A stretch of DNA of 64,000 nt from Manduca sexta (Eukaryota > Arthropoda > Insecta > Lepidoptera > Sphingidae), in contig NC_051141.1 in NCBI RefSeq assembly GCF_014839805.1, positions 10,300,777-10,364,776 on the forward strand. The letters run 5' to 3'. Below, piece after piece: positions 1-12,141 of the stretch (positions are counted from its first letter, which is position 1; every line of letters begins with the position of its first letter). The notes beneath the pieces were generated by a model. It was given only the letters and a program-made list of their open reading frames with translations. It made no database searches and was not told the DNA's origin. The position numbers and the translations under genes are program-made.

Positions 1-868
1 TAAATTTCCTCCACCGCGGTTCCTTAAAGAAGCACGTAGAAAGAACGACCGGATGCTGAATTTATAATTTCAATGAAATTTCCGAGATTCCATTATTCTT
101 CAGTTTATTATTCTCTTTGTATTTCCTGAGGTCATCTGCTAGTGGTCCCTGCTCGTTATGACTTATGACGTACGGGCCCGGAACGTTGACTCTCACAAAG
201 ATATCGATCCACCGTTTTATGGACACTTAACGAGTTATGCCCCGCTTGTTGGGGTCTGTAAGGGATTAAATACGAAACGACGTCATCGGAATAAGCGACA
301 TGAATTTTTATGGAATTCTGGTTTTGTCCAATAACGACTGTATAAAAAGGTCGTGGTTAAAATACGGAAATAAATTCCATTTCAGTTAAGGTTTATGTAA
401 CGCCAAATTATTTTCTGGACAGCAGATAATAGGTTTATAGCCATTGTTCGCTATGGATTAGGCAGCGGAGGCAATTTATACACTCAGTCCACACCTTGGC
501 GAGATTATATGTTTGACAAGATAATAGAGGACAGTCCGACGTTATATAATTATCAAGCACATTCTAGTTTCGAGCAAAGTTTATTTTCATTTATAAAAAA
601 TAACTGGTTTAAATTTTTTTAATGTTAGAAATAGACTATAAAAATTAGATATTATTGAAAATATGGGGCGGTCTCGATGGTTAATCTAAGCGACACGTCT
701 ATTCAATGCTAAATAAAAAACGTGAAAACATTATATAAAATACAAGATTTTTGGTCACCCTAACTCAACCTACGACCATGCCAGTTGCTACGTGGTTTAA
801 TGACGTCACCAAAACACAATACATGTGATCTGTTTGGAAGCGTCATTCCCACAAAACGCGGCGTAGTC
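1..868. other. AT-rich sequence without a gene
   Basis: No ORF with coding character, no splice-flanked conserved exon and no recognisable repeat. Confidence 0.5.
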
Positions 869-1704
869 CATTGAAATGTTACAATTTAAGGACCAATATT
901 GCATTTGTTAGAGGACGCATTTTATTTTTGGGACATGTGTGGGGGGTTAGTAGAAGCTTAACCTCAAGTTTGTGGGGTCGCCACCCTTGTCCCCCAGCCG
1001 CCATCTTGGAAAAAGGAGTGAAAATACTTTTTTCGCAATATGTCGGAAACTATGCGTCTTGCAAAAAAATTGTACAGTCATAATTTGTAGCAAATTGTTT
1101 TGCCTACAAATATTTTTATATAACTTTTTGCCCTAAATTAAATATTAAAGAAGCAAAAAATATATTATAAGCAAAAAAGTGAGATTTTTTTATAAAAAAT
1201 TTCATTTTTGCTCTATAACTTTTTTTATACATTTACAAAAAATTACCTCAAACCAATCTTGAAGATGATCTTTTGAGGAAAATTTTTCCCTATAATTTTT
1301 TTAAATTTCATTCACTTAAAACGCTGGTACAGCGCTCCAAAGTTGACCGGGTTCGTCAATGCTCATGCGAATCCGGTCGAAACGAAATCTTTAACTTACT
1401 TTTGATATATTTTTTTTTTATTGTAAATATATTCTTACAAAATTATTGTTAAAGTCGTACAACTTTACTAATAGGTAGGCAAAACAATTTGCTACGAATT
1501 ATGACTTACACATTTTTTGTAAGACGCATAGTTTCCGAGATACCGCGAAAAAAGTATTTTCACCCCTTTATCCAAGGTGGCGGCCGGGGGACAAGGTTAA
1601 CGACCCCACAAACTTGAGGTTAAGCTTCTATTGACCCCCCAATCATGAGCCAAAAATAAAATTGGGTCCTTTAAAAAATGCAAAGCTCATGTAACATTTC
1701 AATG
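869..1704. mobile_element. Fold-back (long inverted repeat) element, ~836 bp
   Basis: Left arm 869-1107 and right arm 1476-1704 are inverted copies at roughly 80% identity. Shared segments include agcttaacctcaagtttgtg, ggaaactatgcgtctt and tagcaaattgttttgcctac. The middle is A/T-rich with poly-A and poly-T runs. The 70-aa open frame in the left arm has no coding character. Probably a non-autonomous DNA element; family unknown. Confidence 0.8.
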
Positions 1705-2506
1705 AGCTAAGAGCTTTAGCGGATCGCATCGATACGGCCCGAGTGTGCCCGAATGGGCCCGACCGTCGACCGCCCCGTCGCCATGACAGTCGAATAAAAT
1801 GCATTTATTAGTTAAAATATAAGTTTAATAGTGTATACTTATTACTAACGTATGAAATGAAATGTTTTTTTCATTCACACTTGGAGTATAATTTGTTCAT
1901 CGTCTAAAAACACAGGAAGGCATTTTATTTATAAAAATACAAAATGTTAGTAAGCCGACTAGCCGCGACAGTGGTTGAAGGTTGACTAAGTGCATGTCGG
2001 GCAATTACCTTACTTTCGTCTTGCCAGTATTGAGCTCGGACAACGTATCTATGTACTAAAAATAATTTAGAATTAACTAATAATTCGCTGGCCCGCTTAT
2101 TCTCCAAACTAACGTAATAATACAGGACCAACCCCTTGTCCTCAAATCAAACAATTCATAATAATTTTGATTGACTCGGGTAATGAATTAACACCGAATC
2201 AATTTTAAAGCCTTAATATTAAATATGTTTGTCAGACCGAGTGAGAACTAATAATTAAAAATTAACAATATTTCTAGAAAATACTTATTATTAATATTGT
2301 ATGCTTCAAAATAATTAGTTAAAGAGCACTTCACAAAGTTTCTACATTGTTCTCACAGTTCGTTTGAACTCAGTGGGTATGATGCTAATTCAACTAAAAT
2401 TACCTGAATATTTTTCAAATTCCATGATCACAAATAGTTTCGATTTTAATAAGGTTTCGCTTTCCCAAAAACAATTTTGATATAAGTATTTGTTTTAACT
2501 GTCTTG
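1705..2506. other. Intergenic, no gene seen
   Basis: A GC-richer patch at 1720-1790 (CGATACGGCCCGAGTGTGCC...) follows the fold-back element; the rest is AT-rich. Nothing identifiable. Confidence 0.45.
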
Positions 2507-2765
2507 GCCGTGTAGTTGTACTGTGTGCCCAGTACGGCAACGCTTTGAGGTCGTGGTTTTGAATCCCGGGTCAGGCAAAGTGATATTTGATTTTTCCTGC
2601 TACAAGCCTGAAGTCTGGGGCTCGTGCCCGGTATGACGATAGCCTCGGCCTATATCATCATGAGACGGAACACGCTTGGCGAAAAGTGGATACCCTGGTT
2701 GCCTCACTGCATACCCCTTTGAGGATAAATGCGTGTTGTGTGTTTATTTTGTATAATTTTTTTTA
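2507..2765 (+). mobile_element. tRNA-derived SINE-like element
   Basis: A tRNA-like head has an A-box-like TGGCCGTGTAGTTG and a B-box-like GGTTTTGAATCCCGGGT about 45 bases later. A GC-richer body and a T/A-rich tail (ttgtataattttttttattt) follow. Short open frames over it are not genes. Confidence 0.6.
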
Positions 2766-5700
2766 TTTGCAAGGGTAAGTAAATGAATTTAAGTTTATTG
2801 ATTTAATATTATGTATATCAACAACTGAAGTAGGTATATATAGTTATCAGTTTAAGGTGGATCATAATCAAATAACATTCATCATGCATTAAAATAAAAG
2901 GTTTTTCAGATTCTGTCGCAGTTTTTGTTATTATAATCTTCTCGCTGCTAATCAGAGACACTAAGAGAAATAAATGTGTTGGTCATCCAGAAAGTCAGAC
3001 CCAATATTTACCAAAATTCTACAATTATACAAAACACAAACACTAACACATATTTAATCAATTTAATACCAATGAGCGAGGAGGTTCTATACTACTCGTA
3101 TATTAAAATAATATGTTGAACTTGTGACATGACCGTTCCGAGCATTACGTCGCTTGCAACTAATCTTGTTATTAGACGTCGCAGAACTTTTTGGATATAA
3201 CAATAGGCAGCAGCTCCCATTCAACTCATATTCAATAATCATTTTCATGACATAAACATAATAATGTTGCTTATATTATTAATTATTCTTCCTTGTACTT
3301 AAATAATGGGACCAATAATAATTAAAATTATATAATATTGGTTTAGACTTATAGTACACGACGTAGATCACAGACATAGGATTATAATAACAATCTAATA
3401 TATGTTTAAAACCTTCATTTGTTTTTATCCCCAGAAAATCCTTAAAGAAAGAAATTATAATTATGGTCTATCTGACCACCCGAACAGTAGTAAAGTAAAA
3501 ATAAAACGTTTGAATCCGAATCTACAAGAAATTTCTTGCATTGTTACACTAAAATTACATAATTAAGAAAATGTTACTTGAAGCTTAAATTATGTCTAAT
3601 ATTTTTTGAAATCGGTTTAATTATTTCACCCGAGTGACATAATTCTGAAATTAACTTTAGGTTCCTAAATATTTAAAAAGAATTATAATAAACATAAATA
3701 TATTTGCAAATACTAAGTATATCTACCTAGTAATTATTACCTAAAGTCAATGGCGGCCCTAAACAACGCAAGACCCCAGACGAAAGCGTAAAAAGTTCCC
3801 GGTTTTAAAGGATTGGTCTATAAGATCGTAAGAAAACATCCTCCAAGATACCGCGCAAAGCCTTTATACATGCAGGGCCCCTGGCGGTTGCCCGGAACGC
3901 CTCTCCTTAAGGCCGCCTCTGTCTAGACTGCACAACAGATTGCTCTATAATCCATATCAAAATGGAGTTCATAAAACAAGAAAAGAGATAGTCGACACGT
4001 TAATGCCGGTGTTGCCGTGCAAACCCACTTAATGCTCTTATTTTCCTCGGTTGTAGCACAAAAAATCCCTGACTCACTATTACAAGGTACTATGTTAATT
4101 TTCACTTACATTTTAAAATGAGATTTCAAATTTTCTTTTTCATCAAAATTATAATATTGTCAATTCACGGATCCTCTTTTTAGTATATTATATCGGTATT
4201 ATAAAAATTTTCACTGAAAAATGCTTAGATTCAAATGATATGTATAATAGAAAGTACACCTCACATATAACATAGAATTTTGTTAATAGTGGCCTAGTGA
4301 AATGTTATAGACATTTAATAAACAAGACTTTCCATTACATACTAACCCGGTACAAGTCCGATACCAATCGTTAAGTAGTGTGCTAAGAGAGGATATATTC
4401 TTTAACAATTTAAATTACATTTGCAATAATGAATATCAGCATCAATTCCATACATTAACTCGGATGACGCCGTTTCATTGTTAAGTACATAGGGACATCA
4501 CAATTAACGTCCCCGCTTTCAATCGTTTCGAAGAACATATTGCCGCTACTTTGAATCTAATACATAAACGAATAATAATAAGTTAAGTGGAATTAAAAAT
4601 ATTGCCTGTTAACCTACGCTGTGAGGAACATATTTATTATAAAATATTGTTGTTTTTTAAACAGGCTTTAAAAGTAAATCAACATTGCTAGTAACTCTGG
4701 TGTTCTCAGATGTGTTTGGAACATAAAATTAACGTGGTCCTCGACGCTTGGTACAGGTGTGCTTACTGTTTGTGTTATAGTCCACTCCTACTCTTTTACA
4801 ACGCGATGAAGTCTAAATAAACTTTAAGGTAAGTGGACTTTTAGTTATACGACGTCACCTAATATGGTTAATATAAGAAATCATATAAGGCACGCAGTGG
4901 CGGCCAAATAAATTACTTAATAAAAACCAGAGCTACGATATCACAGATGATTTAATGTAAAGCGTATTAGGTATATTTACACCGCGCCGTCCATCTGTAG
5001 ACAGCCACTACTGAGGTTCGAATCTTTTAGAATATTGTTACTCATGGAATTATAGTTTGATAATTTGTAAGATTTGCGTTTTTGTATAAACAACCAACGC
5101 ACGCATAAAACACTAGCTGGAAAACTAGTTAATTAAAGCTTTCTAAGTAAGAGTAAAATAACTCTACGTTAAAAACAACTTTAATCAATAATCAAATGAT
5201 GCGTCATGTGCAACTTCTGTGACCAAAGATCTTTTATACGTACTGAATATTATACTCTATTTCACCTACGTTACAATTTGCTGCCTGCCATCGTTTCACG
5301 AGTTTTGAAATTTTACTACGGAGCAGCTAGGTAGGTACCACGCATAAAGTTGATTTGAGATTTTATCATTTAAACGCAAGCTAGTTATTGACTAAGTCAT
5401 AGGCGGACTTTGAGAGAAACGGTAAAGGAAATAAATGAGAACAGTATTTAAATGGTCATATCAGTTGCTCCTAAAATATTTATGATCTCAAAAATGTAAA
5501 GAATATTTTTAAGTATTATCGCAGATCATATGTTATACTCATAATAATATTAAGGTCTCCAGGACCTAGGACGGTAGCCGAGATGCCTTTCTACAATGTT
5601 TGATAATGATATTTTAGGTAGGAATATCCATAACATAATTCTAACGCTAGGATATGCTATTATCATATGTATAACTTTGCGTTAACGATTATAGAAAGAT

Positions 5701-7006
5701 ATCTTATCTACGGCCCCTTCAATTCTCACGCGAGTAACTAATCTTGACACAATTATATCTAGAATACACGTTATAAATATATAAAGGATATAATTATTGA
5801 AAAACTCCTAACATTTCACTTGGTAAAAGTTGTGTATCAAAAATGTTATAATACTTCTGAGTATTAGGAGCCTGTTAGGGAGTTCTAAACTCCTAAATTG
5901 TCATATCTAAGAATATTTTTATAGCAAATAAGTATTAAATATCTAAGATCATCTTACGAATCTAAACCTTCTAACTGTTGTTTACAGAATGGTAATGTAA
6001 TTATTTTGAGACTATTTAAATTAAAATATTTAGTCACGTTATTTACTAAAATTATTATATTTCATTTAAATAAGTAAATATTACGACGTTCCTTCAGATG
6101 CCGAATTTGTTCCGAACGGAGCATTTGTACCAGGACCTAAAGTTTATAGCTCTTACAGCCGTTAAGTTCCAGATGCTCTCAGAATTTAGACACTCAAGAT
6201 TGCGGTCGAGCGAACACCAAAAAGTTTATCCTCTTATAGTTAAGAAACTACGAAAAACAGATATAACTTATTCAATATTATGCTAATATATGCCACATTT
6301 ATGTTGAAACTTATTTCCCTAACGTGTATGATACGGTATGTATGATTATACAAATAAAATCAATTAATACAAATATGTTTTTAAGAAAGCGTATTTTCTC
6401 TGGATGGATTAAACCTTAGATGGAGAGTTGATAGACATTTTGGGAAAGATATTTGAGCCAATGTAAAACACTGTTAAAACGTTTTTTATTTATATCCAAA
6501 TACGATAAAATAGAACTGACCGATTGCAGATCTAAAGTATCGCTTAAATTAAAAAAAAAAAACTAAATATTCATTCTCAGTGAAAGTTCTGGCGACATTT
6601 TGAAATATTAATGTTTTAGAATTAAAAAGTAATTTAAGTGGGCCGCAACCTTTGCTAGGTAAGTTCAAAGTTATTAATAAAATAACGTGAAAATTGAGCC
6701 ATTGCTTTTTATTAGGCGTATATGATATCTTCCCAGAATTCGATCCTTGTTAGAGACTGGGATTTTTTCAAAGAAAAACTGAATAGTTTACAATATTTAT
6801 TTTTTATTAATGCTTTGAATCTTAATTCCGCTCTTCTGAAAACCAAATCTTTTGACATGTCCAAATCTGTACATGAACTCAACTACTTATATTTTTTTTT
6901 TCTACAGACACATAAAAACAACAGAAATAAAAGTACATAAGAGAAGAAAGATAAAACACACACACACTTTTAATTTTCATACATTATCCGTGAACATGTA
7001 CGCAAT
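2766..7006. other. AT-rich stretch, mostly unannotated
   Basis: No convincing exon. A GC-richer segment at about 3745-3925 (ending taaggccgcctctgtctagac) looks like a dispersed repeat fragment. At 6098-6160 a short acceptor-preceded open stretch was considered and not accepted. Confidence 0.4.
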
Positions 7007-7505
7007 ATTTATTTTTTTCAGAAAAAGTGCCTCATGCCTACCGCCAAGCCTTCTGGGGGGGACTGAGCGGTTATGTTGGGGTCACCGTGCCTTACGACGC
7101 GGTGTTGAGCCGTCTGGCTTTGACGTTAACCTTCGAGCGACCGCCGAGTCGGGTACTTAACCTGCCTACATATATACAACGCACGGCATACCAACTAAAA
7201 CTCCGCAGTGGCCTTCTTCGGCTTATTAGGGATGGCTCCGGGCTTCCTCTGACGTATATTGTCTTCGTCCGTAGCCGCCCCTGCGCAGTGTCGCCCAGCG
7301 GCTCATCTCCTATAGGGTAGAAGGCGAAGGGGGCGAGGGGGGGCGGGCTTTTAGAAGGCCCCGCGCACCGAAGGCCGCTCTCGGTGTCCGTCCTGGGGGT
7401 CAACCGAGGTGTGCAAAGATGCACAAAACGCACTCGGGTGGATAGCCCCTGGCTGCCCAACGACGACTCCTATCATAAGGCCCTATTAGCCGCCCCTTAC
7501 GACAA
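7007..7505 (-). mobile_element. 5'-truncated LINE, 3' end only (R1-like)
   Basis: Homologous by eye to 24476-25054 and 32902-33986: shared gactgagcggttatgttggg, accgtgccttacg and ctaaaactccgc. A T-rich run at the left end represents the minus-strand poly(A). Flanked by an 8-bp repeat TACGCAAT (6999-7006 and 7506-7513), a likely decayed target-site duplication. The three overlapping open frames across it are 3'-UTR shadows. Older than the other two copies. Confidence 0.7.
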
Positions 7506-7549
7506 TACGCAATCTATTAGTTTTATGAATAACTAGTTGACCAACAGAA

Positions 7550-7815
7550 GTTGTCCCGTCTTAACTATGAATTTGCAGCGCGCATCCTGTTAATCGCTGA
7601 CAGTTATTTCAAACAATTGACGGTTATATAAAATTTATATTTTCGTTAAGTTTTTTTAAATTTTCTTGTTTTACGGCATTTTTTTGAATTTATTCTTTCA
7701 TAAGAACCTTCTCCTGACAATAATAACAAATACAACAACAAAAAATAGTGAAATCGGTCCAGCCGTTCACTTGTGATGACGTGACCAAGGGAAATAGGGA
7801 TTCATTTTTATATAA
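7550..7815 (-). repeat. Dispersed repeat family B, copy 1
   Basis: Reverse complement of segments at 47822-48088 and 51518-51785. Shared blocks: tcccgtcttaactatgaatttgcagcgcgc, described by position 7555-7585, and the end 'agggattcatttttata'. Family not named; perhaps a non-autonomous element. Confidence 0.75.
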
Positions 7816-8320
7816 TACTAGCTTCCGCCCGCAGCTTCGCCCGCGTGGATTTCGGGTTTCAAAAATGGAGAAGGTGCTCAATTTGTCGGGATGTTTTTTT
7901 AATTTATGGTGGTATGCAGGTGGTCCGATTGTCCGGTCAGGGTCTGATGATGGGATCCTGGTGAAATCGAAGGAACTTTTAACCATTAAGGTTGCACACG
8001 AAATGACGGAAGCTTAAAAATGGAGTAACTTCTCCCGTTTTCCCAACATTTTCCATCACTGCTATGCTCCTATTAATTGTAGCGTGATGAAAAGTATACT
8101 ATAACCAGCTCAGGAGTATGAAAAATAATTGTACCAAGTTAAGTTAAAATCCGTCGAGTAGTTTTTGTTTCTATAACGGTTATACAGACAGACAGACAAA
8201 AATTTTACTAATTGCATTTTTGGCATCAGTATCGATCCCTAATCACCGCCAGTTATTTTGGAAATATATTTCATGTACAGAATTGACCTCTCTACAGATT
8301 TATTATAAGTATAGATATGC
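7816..8320 (+). repeat. RTE/SINE-like dispersed element with CTAGC...CCCGCGT head
   Basis: Starts atactagcttccgcccgcag and ends with ...gacagacagacaaaaatttt...ttataagtatagat. The head matches that at 36838 and the tail style matches 37960-37980. This head/tail is widespread in insect genomes. The 89-aa open frame inside it is not a host gene. Confidence 0.6.
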
Positions 8321-8569
8321 AAAAGTAGCTCAAAAATTGTCCATAACGAAAACATGCATTTTAAAGTAAAACAAAAGAAATAATATCGTGAAGCCAACCA
8401 AATAACTAATGATATATTAAATTTTGTAACTGTTCAATTTAGTCGGGTCCGCGATATCACTTTTGTTGAGTTTCAGAACGCGACATTACATTATTATATT
8501 CTGTGCTCCAACGCACACTGCTTTGATGTTAGGAACACACCTACATTGCTTAGACAACAGTGAACTTTA

Positions 8570-8806
8570 TACAATAGCAATAAAGCTCAAATTGACTCTA
8601 CGTATTAGTTAGAAAACGTTTGTATGGGAAATAGAAAAATGCTGTTTTGAGGATTTTCCCGGCAATTATTCGAATTTTTCTCACCTTTTAAACCTTCCCT
8701 AGACCTCCACGAATAATTCAAGACCAAGATAAGATAAATCCGTTCAGCCGTTCTCGAGTTTTAGCGAGACTAACGAACAGCAATTCATTTTTATATATAT
8801 ATAGAT
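8570..8806 (+). repeat. LINE (RTE-like) 3' tail
   Basis: Contains 'ccgttcagccgttctcgagt' and 'ttagcgagactaacgaacag', ending in ttcatttttatatatatata, a typical RTE-type 3' terminus with a TA-rich end. 5'-truncated, no ORF. Confidence 0.6.
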
Positions 8807-11800
8807 ATTAGATTACTTGGTCTACTATGTAACTACTGAGTGCACAACACAACAAACGCCGCCATATTGATCGTTAAATGACGTTTGAAGGAGTCTGTGT
8901 CAGTTGAGTCAGTCATTGGTTAATTTCAGTTATGATGTATGATGTTTGTTGTTGTTTTTAAAGCCTATTTTATTAAAACAACAAAGAAACCTAATTAATG
9001 TGTTAGTTGATTATTTAAAAGACTGATTTGTAAGTCGACTTTATTATTTAAGATACTAGAATTATAGATAATAGTAAAATTATTTAAAATTATTATTATT
9101 TTAAACTAAGTTCGTTTCCTAAATATAAAATTTAACTGCGCAAAAGTGAATCTGTGTGTAATTAAAAGAAATAAACAAAGCAATTATTAAGACTTAAAGT
9201 ATGGATAAAGTTATTAAGATTTAATTTTCTGTTTAATAAATGTAGATTTTTTCAAAGAATTGCCTTTTTTTAACACGTTTCACCAAAAATTTGCTCAATT
9301 AAAATTCTTCAAAAAAGGTAAACCGTATTGAAAAAAAAAAAAAATTTTTTTTAGTATTTAGTTTAAGTGTCGAATTCCCAGGTATTCCCGGGAATTTGAT
9401 TGTAGGCTCTCTAGTCCCAGCAATTTTAAATTGTCAGGAATTCCCAAACCCTAGCTCTACTCCTTACTTTTCTATAGCAGGTTGAAAAGATCTAGGTGAA
9501 CTTCTTTACTTTTAAAATAGTTTCTACAGAAAATATAGACTATATTTACTAGTTGTTGTTAAGCCAATATTCTTTTGAAATATTGATCACGAACGCATCA
9601 AGATCAAATCAGGGAAACATACACAAACGTAATCAATTAATTCTGTAAGATCTTTAAGACCTGATATTTGCAGTAATTTGCAAAATATTAACAATATAGA
9701 AATACACATCGATACCGTAATTACTATTAACTAATTTAAAAAAAAAGCTAAATATATTTGGATGTTGATATTTTTAGACTGGCTTATACTACAGCTGAAT
9801 TTTAAAACAATAATAAAATCAAGAAGCAAGAAATCTGAACATTATATCGCACAGTAGGAAAGTTGCACAACAGGTCGATTTGAGCCGATATTGCTGCGAA
9901 CGTGTTAAGCGTGGCCTTGACTTCATTTAATGCGATTAAAGTCTTATAAACTTGTGATAGTTCGAGTGAATATAATAATAATAAATAACCTTCTGCCGCA
10001 TGGATATTTATTTAACGCGCTCATATCTGCGCCAACTTTTAAAATTCGATCGAAGTCATTTGCAGAAAATGTGTACTAATCCTGTTTAAATAATTAATAA
10101 GCATTATTTAAACAGTAAATAATGCTTATTTAATTTAATTTAAACAGTAAATATCGTAATAAGTGTATTTGTGAATGTTGGTACATCTTTATTTGGTAAG
10201 CACATAAGAACAATACTATACTAAGAAAACTGAACTAATATTAATTGTATGTGTAAACTGTTGATGTTCCTGTGTATAATAAATAAATAAATACACAATT
10301 TATAAATGCGGAACGGACTCCTGATTGAAGGGTCGGTCTGTAGAAAGTATGCTTGATAAATAGATTTCTAAAATAATTAATGTAGGTAATACGGCTGTGC
10401 GTAAAATTATAAATTTATAAAATTCATACAATTAATACATAAAAATAAATAAATAAAAAAAAACTGCGTAAATTTTTATTATATGAATTTGGTAGTACAT
10501 TAATTAATACATAAAGTACAATAGAGTATTAATTAAATACAACCAAATCCAATATTTCAGATGCTTTATACAACATATGTATACATAAACACATAAATAG
10601 AATAAGTACATAACTAAAAAAATTAAATAGTCTTATAAGAAAAAAGAAAAAAAGGTACTTCATCAGGTATTATCAAATCATGCACTCATTTTTAGCTTGG
10701 CTACGATCGTGTTTCTTACTGTGTAATTATAATTGTTTGTTTACCCACATTTTTGTTATTATCTCTGTTTCGTTTTTATTTTACATACCTTTATGCGATC
10801 TAAATATTAAATTAAGTTTTAAACATTGTTTCTCAGTAAGTGAATTATATTGTATGCAATTCTTGATGAGAAATAAAGGTCTTCTTAAATCTCACATTAA
10901 AATCTTTTTCGTGAATAAGCATTAAACGGCGTCTAGGCTAGCTGGTGACCTAGATCAAATCTTCACAAAGAAAACAAAGTTTCGAAGTATAATAAAGTTC
11001 ATATTGTATGGGAGAGAGCGCTCTATTCGACTTTTTTACAAAAATGCATTCATATCTTTCCGTTTTAAACATGTGTTGTATGTAAATATAACAAAGGGAA
11101 GCATTCTTTTGTAAGAAAAATCCATGAAATTAATACATTTATGAATAGGACATTCCTATATTTTATATAACCTTTGTCTATTTATCAATCTGTCTCTCTT
11201 GGGGAGTACCATAAAACTGTTACCGCTATCTTGATATCACGGTAGCATGGAAACTAAAAAAACTTATACTTATTGTATCAGATGTAATAGAGGAATTCGT
11301 GGCTAATGCAGGAATTTGTAGTATTTTGGCTAAAAATTACAAACGTTTGCAAGTGAAGAACACGTGAAAACAAAAACTGAATGTAAATAAATTGAATAAG
11401 TGACAATTCGTTAGGTAACATTTCACATTAGTAAGTGTAGTGTCGTCATTAAAACAAAATGCATAAAAATAATTAACCATTATTTTAGAATTATAATTGT
11501 AATATACTTAATATAATCACGTCCTTTGTCCTAATCTGCTCATGTCCTAAGCTATCTCTTTCTCCCCCACATTATCTGTCCCATGCTATTTCAAGCTGTA
11601 TATTGTTAAATATTAACAACAAAGGGTTATAAACCGTGGGTTTTCATTATTTATACATAACAAAATATATATATATTTATAAATAGTTTTGCTATGCAGA
11701 TGATTAACTAGTAATATTCATAATACTTGAGTGCAACCAAATTTTCAAATGCAAGCGCTCAATTTTGAATACAATAGCTTGTTCAAATCATACGCTCGCA

Positions 11801-11900
11801 CACTTTACCCGCAATTTTTATTGAAGTTCATCCATGACTCGGGGAAATAGCTCGTAGCTTCATATTGAAGCGTATTGACAAATTCTCAGAATAATTGACT
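8807..11900. other. AT-rich intergenic or 5' intron sequence
   Basis: No accepted gene. A short less AT-rich spot at 8855-8935 (cgccgccatattgatcg...gtcagttgagtcagtc) could be a transcription start or leftover repeat, not decidable here. Imperfect AT palindromes occur at 10095-10130. Confidence 0.4.
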
Positions 11901-12141
11901 AAATATAGATACCAGACTAAAAAAAAAGTTACGAAACATCCATCTTATGCTTCCCGGATAATACAGTTTTTATACGCGAGTGCGTGAAACAGGAAATACT
12001 TCATGCTTATTAATTATTTCTAAATATAGACACCAGACTAAAAAAAAAGTTACGAAACATCTATCTTATGCATCCCGGATAATACAGTTTTTATACGCGA
12101 GTGAGTGAAACAGGAAATACTTCATGCTTGTTAATTATTTC
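11901..12141. repeat. Tandem duplication, 2 x 121 bp
   Basis: Units 11901-12021 and 12022-12141 share aaatataga-accagactaaaaaaaaagtt and ggataatacagtttttatac, with about five differences. Adjacent units without spacer indicate a recent tandem duplication of otherwise single-copy-looking sequence. Confidence 0.9.

Noticed and set aside
6083..6160. Acceptor-like cttcag followed by an open stretch reading AEFVPNGAFVPGPKVYSSYS
   Set aside because: Protein-like, but only about 22 codons before a stop, with no donor of quality in frame and no recognised family. It does not match the missing SCYL2 N-terminus.
7027..7460. Overlapping 97-, 102- and 122-aa frames on both strands
   Set aside because: They lie in a GC-rich LINE 3' UTR shared with two other copies where the frames are not conserved.
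10680..10925. 81-aa hydrophobic frame
   Set aside because: AT-rich composition alone yields Phe/Leu/Ile-rich frames; no conserved feature or transcript signals.
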